Source: Daedaleopsis sinensis (Eukaryota; Basidiomycota; Agaricomycetes; Polyporales; Polyporaceae). From it: 64,000 nucleotides of DNA. The notes under the pieces were generated by a model. That model was given only the letters and a program-made list of their open reading frames with translations, made no database searches and had not been told where the DNA came from. The position numbers and the translations under genes are program-made. The stretch is from NCBI GenBank assembly GCA_033807695.1, contig CM066300.1, forward strand, positions 2,356,001 through 2,420,000, given 5' to 3'. Positions within the stretch are counted from its first letter, which is position 1. Every line of letters begins with the position of its first letter. Positions 23,214-33,820 of this stretch are shown piece by piece.

Positions 23214-25132
23214 ATGAGCTCCCGCAAACGCGCGGCGCCGACGAAGGCGTCGCCTCCCGCCAAACGGCGCAGAACGACCTTCGGGGCCCACAAACCTGAT
23301 GACGACATACCCACGCCCCAGGCTCAGGCCGACGCCCCGTCCGCATCAGCCCTCTCGACGCGAACAGTTCCGGTGGAGTACCTTCCGACGCTGTCCACAA
23401 TATGTGTGCGCGTTCTCGCGAAGAATTTGCAGAAGCTTTCGCGAGACGAGTCTACGTGGGAGGACGTACGATGGTGGTTGAAGCAGCTGCCCGACGCGCT
23501 TTCCCAGAAGGTCTTTGCAGGTCTACGACACGGGTGTCCGACGTTGTTGCAACATGGACTTATAGTTGCTGTAGGTTCTCGTGTTTACATGCTACAGGAC
23601 AGCTAATTGTAAACGCATTGCTCCATAGTACTTCCTGCGCGGCAGTTCTATCGTCCTGAGTGAGGATCTTCCAGGTGTGGGACGACTAACAATATATGCG
23701 ATTGGAGACATGGGCACCAAGGACAAGCTACGTGAGCTAGAGCTCACGGGGTTCTCGAAGATCACGGACAATGTGTTTGCCTCCGTCATCTCGAAACTGC
23801 CATCTCTGCGGAAGCTGAATTTGCGGTATGAGTCTTCACAACACTTATTCATGTAACAGCCGTGACATGCGACTCGTAGAGGAAGCTCGAAAGTTGGCAA
23901 GCTGACCGCACAAGCGGTTGCCGAGCATTGCCCTCTTCTGGAGATCCTGAACTTCAACTACACTGCTGTTGGGCCCGACTCACTATCATCACTGCTACTG
24001 AACTGCAAGCAACTCGAAGTGCTGAAGGTCTCAGGTATACCCAATTGGGTCAGTATTCTTCCCTACGCGGAACACTATGAACGCTGAACCGTCAGAGTAG
24101 ACGGACGCGGCGTGCTCTAAAGTCTGGGCAGCCTTCGGCGATGCAGGCCCTCCGCAGCTCCCCAATCTGCGTTCTCTCAAGATCCGCCAAGCCCCCCTTA
24201 GCGACCACATCATCAACGGGCTGCTCGCTATCTGTCCCAACATGCAGCGGCTCGACGTGTCCTTCACCCTCGTCAAGCACCTCGCCCTGCCAGACACGCA
24301 TCTCGTCGAGAAGCTGGTAGTGACGTCGACGAAGATCCCGAGTACCGAGCTCGTGGCCGTCGTCAAGCGCCTCCCGAAGCTGAGAACGCTGTCGGTGGGT
24401 GCGCTGGGCGGCGGGCAAGGCTCGAGCGCCGCCATCTCCAACTCGTCGGCGATGACCATGACGGACGACACCCTGCGGTCGCTCACGGACGTCCTCGACG
24501 GGCTCCCTCACCTCGAGCGCGTCAACCTCGTTGGCAACACCAAGCTTGGGATGAGCGGTAGGCGAGGGCCAGACGCGGCGCTCTCGTACTTTGTCCGCCG
24601 AGTCGGCCGACGGTGCAAGGTAGGCACGCGCCATATGAGCGAGGGTGATCGTAGAGTCACTTACGCGTGAAGCTGCAGTTCCTCAACCTCGCTGGAGTTA
24701 CCTCGCTCCGCTCCTCTCACTTGGAAGGCCTTGCGCACCCAGACGCGGTAGAAGATGGCCCGCCCCAGCTGGTACATCTGAATCTGAACAACACCTCGGT
24801 GGATGATACTGCCGCCCCCTTCCTCTCATCATGTACACAGCTGCAGACTCTCGAGTTGGCTGGGACCAAATTCAGCAGTACGTACACAGCGCCGCAAACG
24901 ACTTCCTGCCTCACTAACTACGATGACCTCTCATTCACAGGTGCAGGGTTGTTCCCGGTGATAGATGCTTGCGACCGCCTTGAGAAGTTGGACCTCACGA
25001 GCTGTAGAGGCGTGAAAGTGAGCGACCGTCGGCGGTTTTTCGAGGTGAGCACCGTTTACGAGGGCTTGTTACCTCACTATACCAAATGATTCAATCCGCT
25101 AGGTCTGGGAAGAAGAATGGAAGAACGGATGA
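23214..25132 (+). CDS. Leucine-rich-repeat (RNI-like) protein with basic N-terminus
   Basis: Seven exons (23214-23570, 23629-23825, 23880-24048, 24101-24619, 24673-24877, 24941-25044, 25103-25132) join in frame to 526 residues. The N-terminus is basic and looks nuclear (MSSRKRAAPTKASPPAKRRR). About ten leucine-rich repeats of the ribonuclease-inhibitor type follow, for example LRELELTGFSKITDNVFAS, LEILNFNYTAVG, MQRLDVSFTLVK, LQFLNLAGVTSL, LVHLNLNNTSV and LEKLDLTSCRGV. The protein ends VWEEEWKNG. Such repeats bind other proteins; the pattern resembles the LRR part of F-box or Rad7/Amn1-type proteins, but I see no F-box. Substrate and pathway are unknown. The stop is 87 bases from the converging GH74 stop. 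Confidence 0.8.
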
Positions 25133-25219
25133 GCCCTAGAATTGTATTGAACCCTACGGATAACATTGTACAGCTTTCACGATTTGTTTATTTCCCTCCG
25201 CCTCGTCCACCGTCGTACT

Positions 25220-28200
25220 TCAGGCCGGGATACACTGGAAATAATCTAGATAGTTACTTAGCGGGGATGTTCCTGTTGCATGTCGATACGGTACTCACAG
25301 TCGTTTTGCTTCAAGCACGTCGCGCCAGCTGGGATATCAAGTGAGCCTACAAGAAAAACATATTGAATCGCGGGCGGGACGTACCAACGCAGGCCGTAGC
25401 ACCAGTCCAGCCGACGCCTCCACACTGGCCATAGAGAGGGGCGGACCCGGTCGGAGTCGCCGGCGCAGAAGTGGTGGGTGCCGAAGTTGTTGGCGCCGAG
25501 GTGGGCGGTGCTGTGGTAGGTGCGGTAGTGGGCGCGGTAGTAGGTGCTGTAGTGGGCGCGGTGGTCGGTGCTGTAGTTGGAGCGGATGCAGTTGGAGAAG
25601 GCGCGGTGCCAGAGGCGTCTCCGTAGAAGATACCACGTCCGTTCGTGCCGATGTAAACGCTTCAGAGGCGCATAGGGTCAGCATGACTTCCTCATCACAG
25701 CTCGATAATGTTCTCACCGGCCGTAGACTCTGGGGTCAGCAGCGAGGCAGTTCGCGCTCGCAGAGCCGAAGCCGTGGGCAGCGTCATTGATCTTGACCCA
25801 GTTCACACCTGCATCGTCCGAGCGGAAGTACCCGACGCCGTCGATGTTCGCAGCGGCGAAGAGGGCGGGGTACCCGCCAGTCGTCTTCGGTGCACCAAGG
25901 GCAATCGCCCATGCCTGTGAAACTCCGGAGATGGTGGTGAAGGTCGCGCCCGAGTCCGTCGAGTGGAAGAGGCCCTTGTCGGTGGAGACCCAGACGTCCC
26001 CAGTAACGGCTGTGTTGACGGTGACCTTAAACGGCGACGTGGACGAGCCGAGGGTGCCCTTGGTCGCGGTGAAAGTCTTTCCGCCGTCGGTCGAGAGGTA
26101 GAACGTGGAGCCGGCAGCACCGTAGAAGACTGAGTTGTTCTTTTTGTCGGAGGCGATGGCCGCGCTAGACGGGAGGGAAGAAACGGCGCTGAAGGGGTTC
26201 GTGTATTGGGAGACCATGATGCCGTTGCTCGAGGTCTTCCAGAGGATGGTATCACCATCGGCGGACACTGCAATCTTACCTCCCGCGACATCGTCGGGGG
26301 CGCCGTAGTCCTGTGACCTGGAATGAAAGAGTCAATGTGTATTCAGAAAACCGGGGTAATAGGGACGAACCAGGTCGCGCCGGAGTCGTTGGAGATCGCG
26401 ATCTGCTTGCCTTGAGATCCATCGGTGGTGGTTCCAACACGGACGATGGTCGAAGGAGAGTTGCCGGCGTAGTCGATGTCTGAAGCACTAGAATAAGTGG
26501 GGTTGGTGAACTGGACCTTCGGCGGGCTATCGAGATCGGTGTGGGCAAAACCTACGATAAAACATCAACCATAATTCAATGATGGAACGGACGCATACAC
26601 GTACCTCCCACGTCGCCAATAGCAGAGAGGAGGTGAGGGCCACTAGGCGGAGAGATGAGGCCTTGAACTGAGGTCTCCTCGATACCATCTGCGAGAGACT
26701 TGAGCGTGATGTTGCGTGATGCGCCGGCGTCCCATTTAAGAAGGTCGTGACCCCCGTAGATGGTTTGGCCAGTGCCGTACAACCAATGGTTGGAGTCGAA
26801 TGGGTCGATGGAGAGACCCTCCATCATCCAACCGATTTGCATGACGAGGTCGGTAGCCGCCTGGCTGGGGCCAAACCAAGGTGCGAGCGAGTCGTCGTAC
26901 TGGTAGTAGCGGTTAAGCGTCGGGTACGATTGCCACGCCCAGAGGCCGGTCCACGTCGCGCCGCCGTCTGTGGACCGGAATATTTGCCCATCGGGCCACC
27001 AGGAGTTTAGGGCAGCTACCATGATGGTACCAGGGCGTTGGGCGTCGACAGCCACACCACTAAAGCGAGTGTGAATGTCGTAATGTCAACAGAGAATTAA
27101 CGTCGAACTTACCCAAACCCGAAGTAGAGGTCACTACCGGATACGGGGGTAACGTCGGTCCATGCACCAGCAGTGATGTTGTATTTCCAGATGCTACCCT
27201 ATAGAACCAGCTCATGAGCGATAATTTATTGGGTGATTGGCTGAAACGTACCGCAGTACCGTCGTATGGACCAGCACCGTCGGAGTAGGAGATGTACAGA
27301 GACTTTTCCGCGACAGATAGGACGCCCTTGTGGGGAAGGAATGTGTTGTTCTGACCCGCGACGGCAGTCCCTGTAGTATTGGTCAGATACGGGAGCGACT
27401 AGTAGTAGTCTCGGGCATACAGGTAGATCCAGCGTCGTTGGAGACGAATACATTGTTCGCACCCTTGTTCGCGACACCGACGAAAATACGAGGAGTTGCC
27501 TTCCCCGAGGACCCAGACGTGGAATCGAATGTGACCCAAGACAGTCCAATAATGTCATTGTTGTAGCCAGAAGTATCGGTAGGATCTGGGATGTAGGTAC
27601 CTGAAGAGCGACAGTAAGCCCTCGATTGACGTCTGGACTCTGCGAATATCACTCACCGACACTAGGAAAACTCTTCACCTGGGTCCAGGTAGCGCCAGAG
27701 TCTGTGGACTTCCACAAACCATTACCGCTCCGAGCACCAAAAAAGAGGATGTTGTTGCTGTTCGGATCAATCACGAGGCGCTATGCGACAGAATGAAAAT
27801 AGAGCGATAGACGTCATGAGCATATACATACCTCGCCCATACCACGGCCTGGCATGTTGCCACCGACTTTGAATGGGAGCGAGGCTGGCGTGAAGGTCTT
27901 GCCTTGGTCAGTTGACCTGAGGATCTGCCCGTTGTTAGGGTCCCACGAGTTCGTGTACATTCCAGTCGCCTGAACAACGTCTTGTGAGCAACACCACGCT
28001 ATGTGAGCACACTGATTATGGAGACTGACCAGGTAGAGGCGGTCGGGGTCCACGGGATCTGTAGCAATTGCGTCTACGCCCCAATAGTTCCAGCGAGCAT
28101 CGTCGACAAAGTCCAACAAAGGTGTCCAGGAGTCGTCGGCATTCATCTTGTATGCGCCGCCGATGTCGGTTCGCGCGAACACAAGGCCCTTCTGGGACGG

Positions 28201-28341
28201 GTTGAAGACGATGTTAGGGACGAATCCGCCTCCACCTCCAATTTTGACATTCTTCCAGGTGTACGTTTGAGAGGAGACGGCAGAGGCAATGGTTGCCGCC
28301 GCAGATACGGTGAGGGCTGCCAGAAGAGCTGAGTGGACCAT
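25220..28341 (-). CDS. Secreted GH74 xyloglucanase with C-terminal CBM1
   Basis: About twelve exons encode a signal peptide, a two-lobed beta-propeller GH74 domain, a Pro/Thr linker and a cellulose-binding module. GH74 enzymes cut the glucan backbone of xyloglucan. Propeller repeats show as RSTDQGKTF, KSTDSGATW, RSTDGGATWTG and LSTDGGKTF. The two expected catalytic Asp residues are in FARTDIGGAYK and SAIGDVGGFAHTD. The linker is a run of PTTA units. The CBM1 (YGQCGGVGWTGATACVG, then TCLKQNDYYFQCIPA) is split by two introns; its last exon is 26 nt (25220-25245). The start at 28341 gives the signal peptide MVHSALLAALTVSAAA. A TATA-like element lies 60 bases upstream. Expression is probably induced on plant cell walls (inference). 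Confidence 0.92.
25505..25581 (-). repeat. Tandem 12-base units coding for the Pro/Thr linker
   Basis: About six imperfect 12-base units encode repeated Ala-Pro-Thr-Thr between the GH74 domain and the CBM1. Unit number probably varies between strains. This is coding sequence, not a CRISPR array. Confidence 0.75.
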
Positions 28342-29588
28342 GGCTGACCGGTGCGCCTAGGACGCCTGGAGAGAGAAGAGAGACGTGGCGGCGACATCCA
28401 CTTTATAAGTGACGTCGAACACGACTAGAAGGCCGGTGAAGAAGAGTGCGCATTATTGCCTCCGAGTATCTTGCGAGACTGCACGCGTCAACCGAAGAAT
28501 ACGCGGGGTCAGCAGTCGCGGGAGGTAGGCTACGCAACTTTCGCGAGAGCCGGAAGAGCATGTTTGGCAGCGGTCGCAACGTCAGAGCCAGATATTCCGA
28601 GATCATGGATGATGCTTTAGGCCGAGACTGTGCCGGAAGGGTTCCTCCTGGCAGTACCACATGCAGCTGCTAGAATATGGACCCGACATAGAACGCATAG
28701 ACCATACTATGACGACCAAAGGTGGACGTGAGCGTGTATGAAGAATCCGCGGATCAAACAGTCATGATTTTCGCACCTCCCAGAGCACAAAATGCATCGT
28801 TACACACCCACATTGAAATGACGTGAACAGAAGAAGTCGGATATCGCGGCTCCGTCAGGGTTTGAAAGATGTTCGACTAGCAGAGCCACTGGCCGGTGCT
28901 TTTGCCCGTGTTCAAGGAAGTGTGGATGATATCTAAGCGGGGATATCTTGTAGGTGGGGGTTGTTCGCCTACCTTTCTGACAGCTCTGTACACTCCTGCC
29001 TTGAACGCTACATATGATCCATCATGCGTACGGAAAGGTCAGTTGACCTGGATGCCGCAAGAGGTGTTTGTGCCTGAGCGGTAGCACAGGTGGTCAGTCT
29101 CCGGCCGGAGAAATCTGTAGCACATGAACTTGGGAACTGCAACGGAGAAGCGCACTTTAGGGACTGAGAGAGGCTTAGTTGGCAGGATTCAGGACCTTCG
29201 TTTCCACGGGAATAAGTTACCGGGCCGGACTTAGCTGAGGCCAACATCAACCCAGGTAGTCATTGCTCGAACGATGTGTCTGGCTCATGAGCTGATCGTT
29301 TGCACTCGAAGGTTGTGTTGGAGGACTAGAAGAGAAGAGCACGACGGTGTAGCTGGAGACTTAGTACCTCGGATATAGCCGAGCCCACAATAACGGCGTC
29401 TAATTGCGCGCTGACGTTGGTGAAGGATTACCATTTCCGCCACAAAGCCTTGTTCTTTCACGGAGTTGTAGTAGGCGTGCATTGGCCAACCTCGTTCCCT
29501 CCAGGTCAACAAGAATGCTCTCGCCGATATCCATTCTCCAACCACTCTCTGCAGCTGCACCATCACCACGACATCCACGCTTGCCGTG
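28342..29588. other. Divergent intergenic region
   Basis: About 1.25 kb separates the GH74 gene and the pseudokinase-like gene. No frame with codon bias was found. The left end holds the GH74 promoter, with a TATA-like element and a CRE-like TGACGTC beside it (28409-28416). Confidence 0.5.
28401..28407 (-). promoter_or_regulatory. TATA-like element of the GH74 gene
   Basis: The minus strand reads TATAAAG 60 bases upstream of the start codon. Next to it, at 28409-28416, is GTGACGTC, close to a CRE/ATF site. The assignment rests on position and motif only. Confidence 0.45.
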
Positions 29589-32376
29589 ATGCTCAACCTA
29601 TTCTCCCGCTTCGTACACCAAGAGTCCCCGCAATCAAGCACTCACCATAGCTCAGGGGCTGAATCCTCCTCAAGCAACCCTGGAACTTCATCCAGCTGTC
29701 GTAAGTGACTCTGTGATGTATCTTCTGTGCAGAACGCCGACGAGCGAATAAGGCACATCTGCCTCTGCGGCCACGAATGCGTCTCTACCCCGTCCGCCAC
29801 CGCCACCAAATCGAAAAGCACATCCTCACGCGAGGAGCGATTCACGCCCCAGTCGCAAGAAGCAGCGTGTGGTCGCTCGTGATGAAATGGAGGCCGGCGA
29901 TCCAAATGAGGCTCAAGGAAAACGTGCCTGTGTTCCTCACCCTGACTGGTCTTGGGCCGCCGAAGAACCAATAACCCATGTCAAAAACCTTCAGGTCCTC
30001 GATGGCGAGTGTATTGATTTAACCCTGGTGATATATATCTTACGGCAGATGCAGCTAATGATACGAAATGTACGACTACACTTCAGCGTGGCCTCCTTGG
30101 ATATCGGCCTGTGACATTCATCAATAGACGGTACGTACCTCAAGCTTTAGACATGGCATACCAATGAGCTCATGCCTCTGCAGTTGGATCCGACCATCAA
30201 CTGCAGATTCCGGGCTTTACAGGGAGGTACGTTGTACATATCATGGCTATACCTGCTCATATGCGAACGCCATCAACAGCTCAAACTATTCACTTCGGAT
30301 GCGGGTCTGCGGCCCTTCCAAGGATTCCTAGTCCCGAAACTCATCAATGTCTATGACGACTTCGAATCTGTTTCTTTGCTCTTTGAACCGCCGCACCATT
30401 CGTTCTGGATGTGTGCATCGGCGAGTATGCCATACATCCTCAAGAAAGCCGTTGTGGACGCCTACTACGAGTTACATCAGGCCGGGATTCTGCATGGGTC
30501 CCCCGAATTGTGGAACATTGTCATTGGCGGCGATTGTCAGGTCATGCTTCTGGACTTCTCGCGAGCCCGCTGGAAAGTAGAGGTGCCAACGATTGGGCTC
30601 CATGCGCCTAGCAAGAGGGATTTCGACTTCGAGCTTCGAGAGGTGATGTTCAAGTTGGACTACGAAGGCGCACGAAGGCGTGAAAACGCGAAGATGGAAA
30701 GGACCATAGCCATGACGAAGCGTAACAGATCTCGAGAGGAATTGCGAGACTTGCATCGAAAGGGTATTCATGACGGCCCCGTGGAACCCGACGAAGTCCC
30801 ATCCGGCGAGGATTCGTGGCAGCGCCCTGTACACCCGAAGGAGTGGAATCGATGGGTCATGTCTCTCCCATCTTCTGAGCCTGCGCGGATCGTCGTCCCC
30901 GGGCAATCTCCTGAGCAAATCGCGGCGGCTTCAAATGAGTTCGATACACGGGTCAAATGTTCGGAGGAGATGTGGAAGCGTCATGCAGTAGCTCCGATGG
31001 TGTTGCGGCCGGTGGATTTCCCTCTTCCTGTGTCTTTGTACCACTTGAAACCCGATACCCCTGCGGACGACAGCACAGATCTCAAAGGGAAGCGGAAAGA
31101 AGCATCGCTCGATTCCCAAGAGCTCGACAATCATCGTCCGACCAAACGCCCGCGAACTCTGGGTACACCTGCATTGAGACCTGAGTGTGACAGAGTCGGG
31201 CCCGCTTACAAGTGTATGTGGTCACTCCTACTTGACCCGCTGCATTCAAATTGACTGTACTCCACAGATTCATCAACATCGTACTCATCTGGGACATCTG
31301 AAACCCTACTTCCCGCCGCGTCACATCATCCTACGGGGTCTCCCGACCCACCACCTGTCAAGGTGCGCGACTTCGCCCACGAGCCTTACGACGGACCTCG
31401 CGGCTTCTACGTCCCACATCCACCAACGGAGTACATGATGAGTGCGAACCATACCGCCTACATTATCAACGGGAATGCAGCGGAATGTGGTCGACTCGGT
31501 TTACCCTACTTTCGCGGGGACATCGACTCGATCCGTCCTCCCCACTACAGACGCCACCCTCACAAGTGCTTCCCTAAGTCTCTCGGTACTCTGAAACGTA
31601 GAAGGGACGAAGCGCTGGGGACAGCGCCGGTCACTTATGAGGAGCTGCGGGCGGCGAAGCGTCAGCGGTTTGAGGAAGACCGCAGGGCGTGGTTAGCGGA
31701 AGAAGACACGACTATCCGTTTCAATGACGTCGTGACCTACGCGGAGTGTCCGAAGTCTAAAGATGACTTGCGGATATCGTGGAACCCTTGGAACCGACCC
31801 AAACGCGGCGTGTTGAAGCAGACCCGTCCTGTCCGGACCGTCTCTTACGACCTCAACTCATGGTTGCCGAACGTCGACTCCTCTTCTGCGAACGCGTCTA
31901 TCGACGTGGACACTAGGCCTACGCAGCCGCGGCAGACTGTTAACGCGGCTGAAGACGGAACCGTTGCGGATCGCAGTTTCGAAAGCCCGTCGGATGGTGG
32001 CAGCTCCGGGTGGAGACCTGCGGAGGCAGACCTCGGCGAGGCTCCCGTGCGTCATTTGCCCCCTGTCGCGCCCGCGGACAGCGCAGCAGGTGGCTTACAC
32101 AGAGCGCGGCACTTTTACGGCCCATACGTCGTTAGCCCTTCACATCCTATGCGGCGCAGCGAAGTGAGCGTTCGACTGTCATCTAGCTATCTGCGGACGG
32201 AGGACGATGTGGAGGAAGACGAGGTGCTCCGTATCTTGGCGGGCGTGTCGCCGTCCTCTGCGCGGAGGGACGCAGACGAGGATGACGAGAGGTTTGACAA
32301 GAAGATGTTGGATAACATCTGTACCTGGTTGCGGAAGCGAGGTGAGCTGGAAGGTAGCGACGTCTGGGATGATTGA
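29589..32376 (+). CDS. Protein-kinase-like protein with degenerate catalytic motifs and a basic C-terminal region
   Basis: A five-exon model (29589-29700, 29753-30010, 30049-30134, 30184-31213, 31268-32376) is in phase throughout and gives 864 residues. Residues 150-270 resemble the C-lobe of the kinase-like fold common in basidiomycetes: PFQGFLVPKLINVYDDFE, then LHQAGILHGSPELWNIVI, then VMLLDFSRARW. The catalytic-loop Asp is missing (HGS instead of HxD), and the metal-binding motif is DFS. A charged helix-rich part follows, with a KRPRT-type basic patch. A 340-residue C-terminal region contains GLPYFRGDIDSIRPPHYR and an acidic end. It is probably a non-catalytic scaffold (inference). The 38-nt intron 30011-30048 is unusually short and is the weakest junction. 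Confidence 0.65.
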
Positions 32377-32458
32377 TTTATGGTGGGTTAGATATACCTA
32401 CTCATACCTACGGCAGAGGATACTTAAGTAAATATTCGAATTCTCTTGTAGACTGAGC

Positions 32459-33469
32459 CTGCAGCAGCAGGCAGCTGCAGCTCTCAGATACTTAGCAGAA
32501 GTTGTTGGTGTTCCTGAAATATGATGTAATAGTCAAGATTCTCGAGCGACCGGCGGTTCGTTGCCTTTCCCAATCTTTAATCGATGTATCCAGGATGTAT
32601 CTGTACCTGGCAACGCAGTGCTACATACGTAACATAGTTGCTGCAGTCGTGTGCCAAAGACTCGCGCTCGTGAGTGTTCGAATTCACAGCCTTTTTCAAA
32701 GGTGCACGCAAGCTCCCTTCATGTGTAGTGGTAAAATGACAGGTGGCTGACAGCATACCGGTCTCAGCGACATGTAAGACATGCCCTGGAGCCTGTACAT
32801 GAAGTCAGTACTTGGATTCAATTTGGATTGTGTACTCTCTTGTACTCTACTATGAAACAGCAGACATGTGTCTGTCAGGCAGGCACTGCCGCACTGAGGC
32901 AGACGCGAGTTGGAATTGTTGTGAGCAAGTCGGAACCTATCGGAACCCGGTGCGATTGCATTGCGCGGATCCGGATACTAGAGATAACGGGCCCGGGGGC
33001 CAGGGGGCCAGGCGGCGTTTAAGTGCACATTTGGACTCGATCTTGACTCCACATGGACGACTCAGACTCGGAAGGCCTAGGCCTCGCTGCTTGCTCTCGA
33101 AACGCTCGTCACCTTTCGACAACAAGCTCTCCATACACCGTCCTGGAGAGTCCTGGCCATGAGAGGACACAGGGTTGAACGTTGAGGTCCGAGGTTGCAA
33201 ACGAAGTGTGATGAACCATGATGAACCACTGATGGTTTCGCTACTGAGTCTCCTCGGTAAGCTTCGGTAAGCCAGGATATCACCAGGATATCAAATCCTC
33301 CGTGATCTGACCGCCATGTATGGGAAAACGTGAGCACCCCACCGTGTACTTACCCCGCTAACCTCTTTTAATAGCGCTATGTAGGACTCAATAGCCTCAC
33401 TGATCATGATTTTTCCCAGCTGCCATGGACCAGCCTCAAGGCCTCAGGCCTCAAGGCTCAACCAGGCCT
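32459..33469. repeat. Cluster of short near-tandem direct duplications
   Basis: Each site repeats a short word within about 20-30 bases. The sites are CAGCAGGCAGCTGCAG-like at 32459-32483, TTGGATT at 32813-32829, TGTACTCT at 32831-32848, CGGAACC at 32931-32948, GGGGGCCAGG at 32993-33012, TGATGAACCA at 33209-33228, CGGTAAGC at 33255-33272, CAGGATATCA at 33273-33293, and GCCTCAAGGC/CCTCAGG at 33433-33458. The density is clearly higher than in the other intergenic regions of the window. The origin is unknown. Confidence 0.6.
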
Positions 33470-33701
33470 TACGAGCTCGCGCGCATCCTGAACCTCGAAA
33501 CTCCCGAAGCCTGGCTCTTGTGTCGATCCGGGGGCGTTGATATCAGCAGGCATCCCGCCCGAGTGGCTGCAACGAGACGCTGATCTGGAGGGGTAACGTA
33601 TCGCGCGTGAACTTTTACGCGGTGTATCGCCTCCTCAGCCCAACACCGCACACTGCCGTCAATGGCACCAGGGGCACCACATGTTTAGTTCGCTATCCGT
33701 A

Positions 33702-33707
33702 TATAAA
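33702..33707 (+). promoter_or_regulatory. TATA box of the amino-acid permease gene
   Basis: TATAAA lies 119 bases before ATG 33821, with a pyrimidine-rich leader between. The assignment is positional. Confidence 0.5.
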
Positions 33708-33820
33708 CCTCGGTCGGTGCGGTGGTCCGCCAAGAGAAAATCCACCATTTGCTCCTCCCTCCCAAGTCTTCTTCTCCCTCTTTCGTGCAGTCTTTCGTCT
33801 ACCTGCCGTCACCTACCGCC

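Larger units (their letters stand above)
32377..33820. other. Intergenic region rich in short direct duplications
   Basis: About 1.4 kb has no supported gene. It contains at least eight 8-12 base words, each repeated once in near-tandem (see the repeat entry). The right end is the permease promoter, with TATAAA at 33702. Confidence 0.55.

Noticed and set aside
25505..25581. Regularly spaced repeats that could suggest a CRISPR-like array
   Set aside because: They are 12-base units inside a coding frame for a Pro/Thr linker, in a eukaryotic gene.
28446..29650. Several 60-120 residue frames between GH74 and the pseudokinase gene
   Set aside because: No signal peptide, motif or codon bias; they overlap on both strands.
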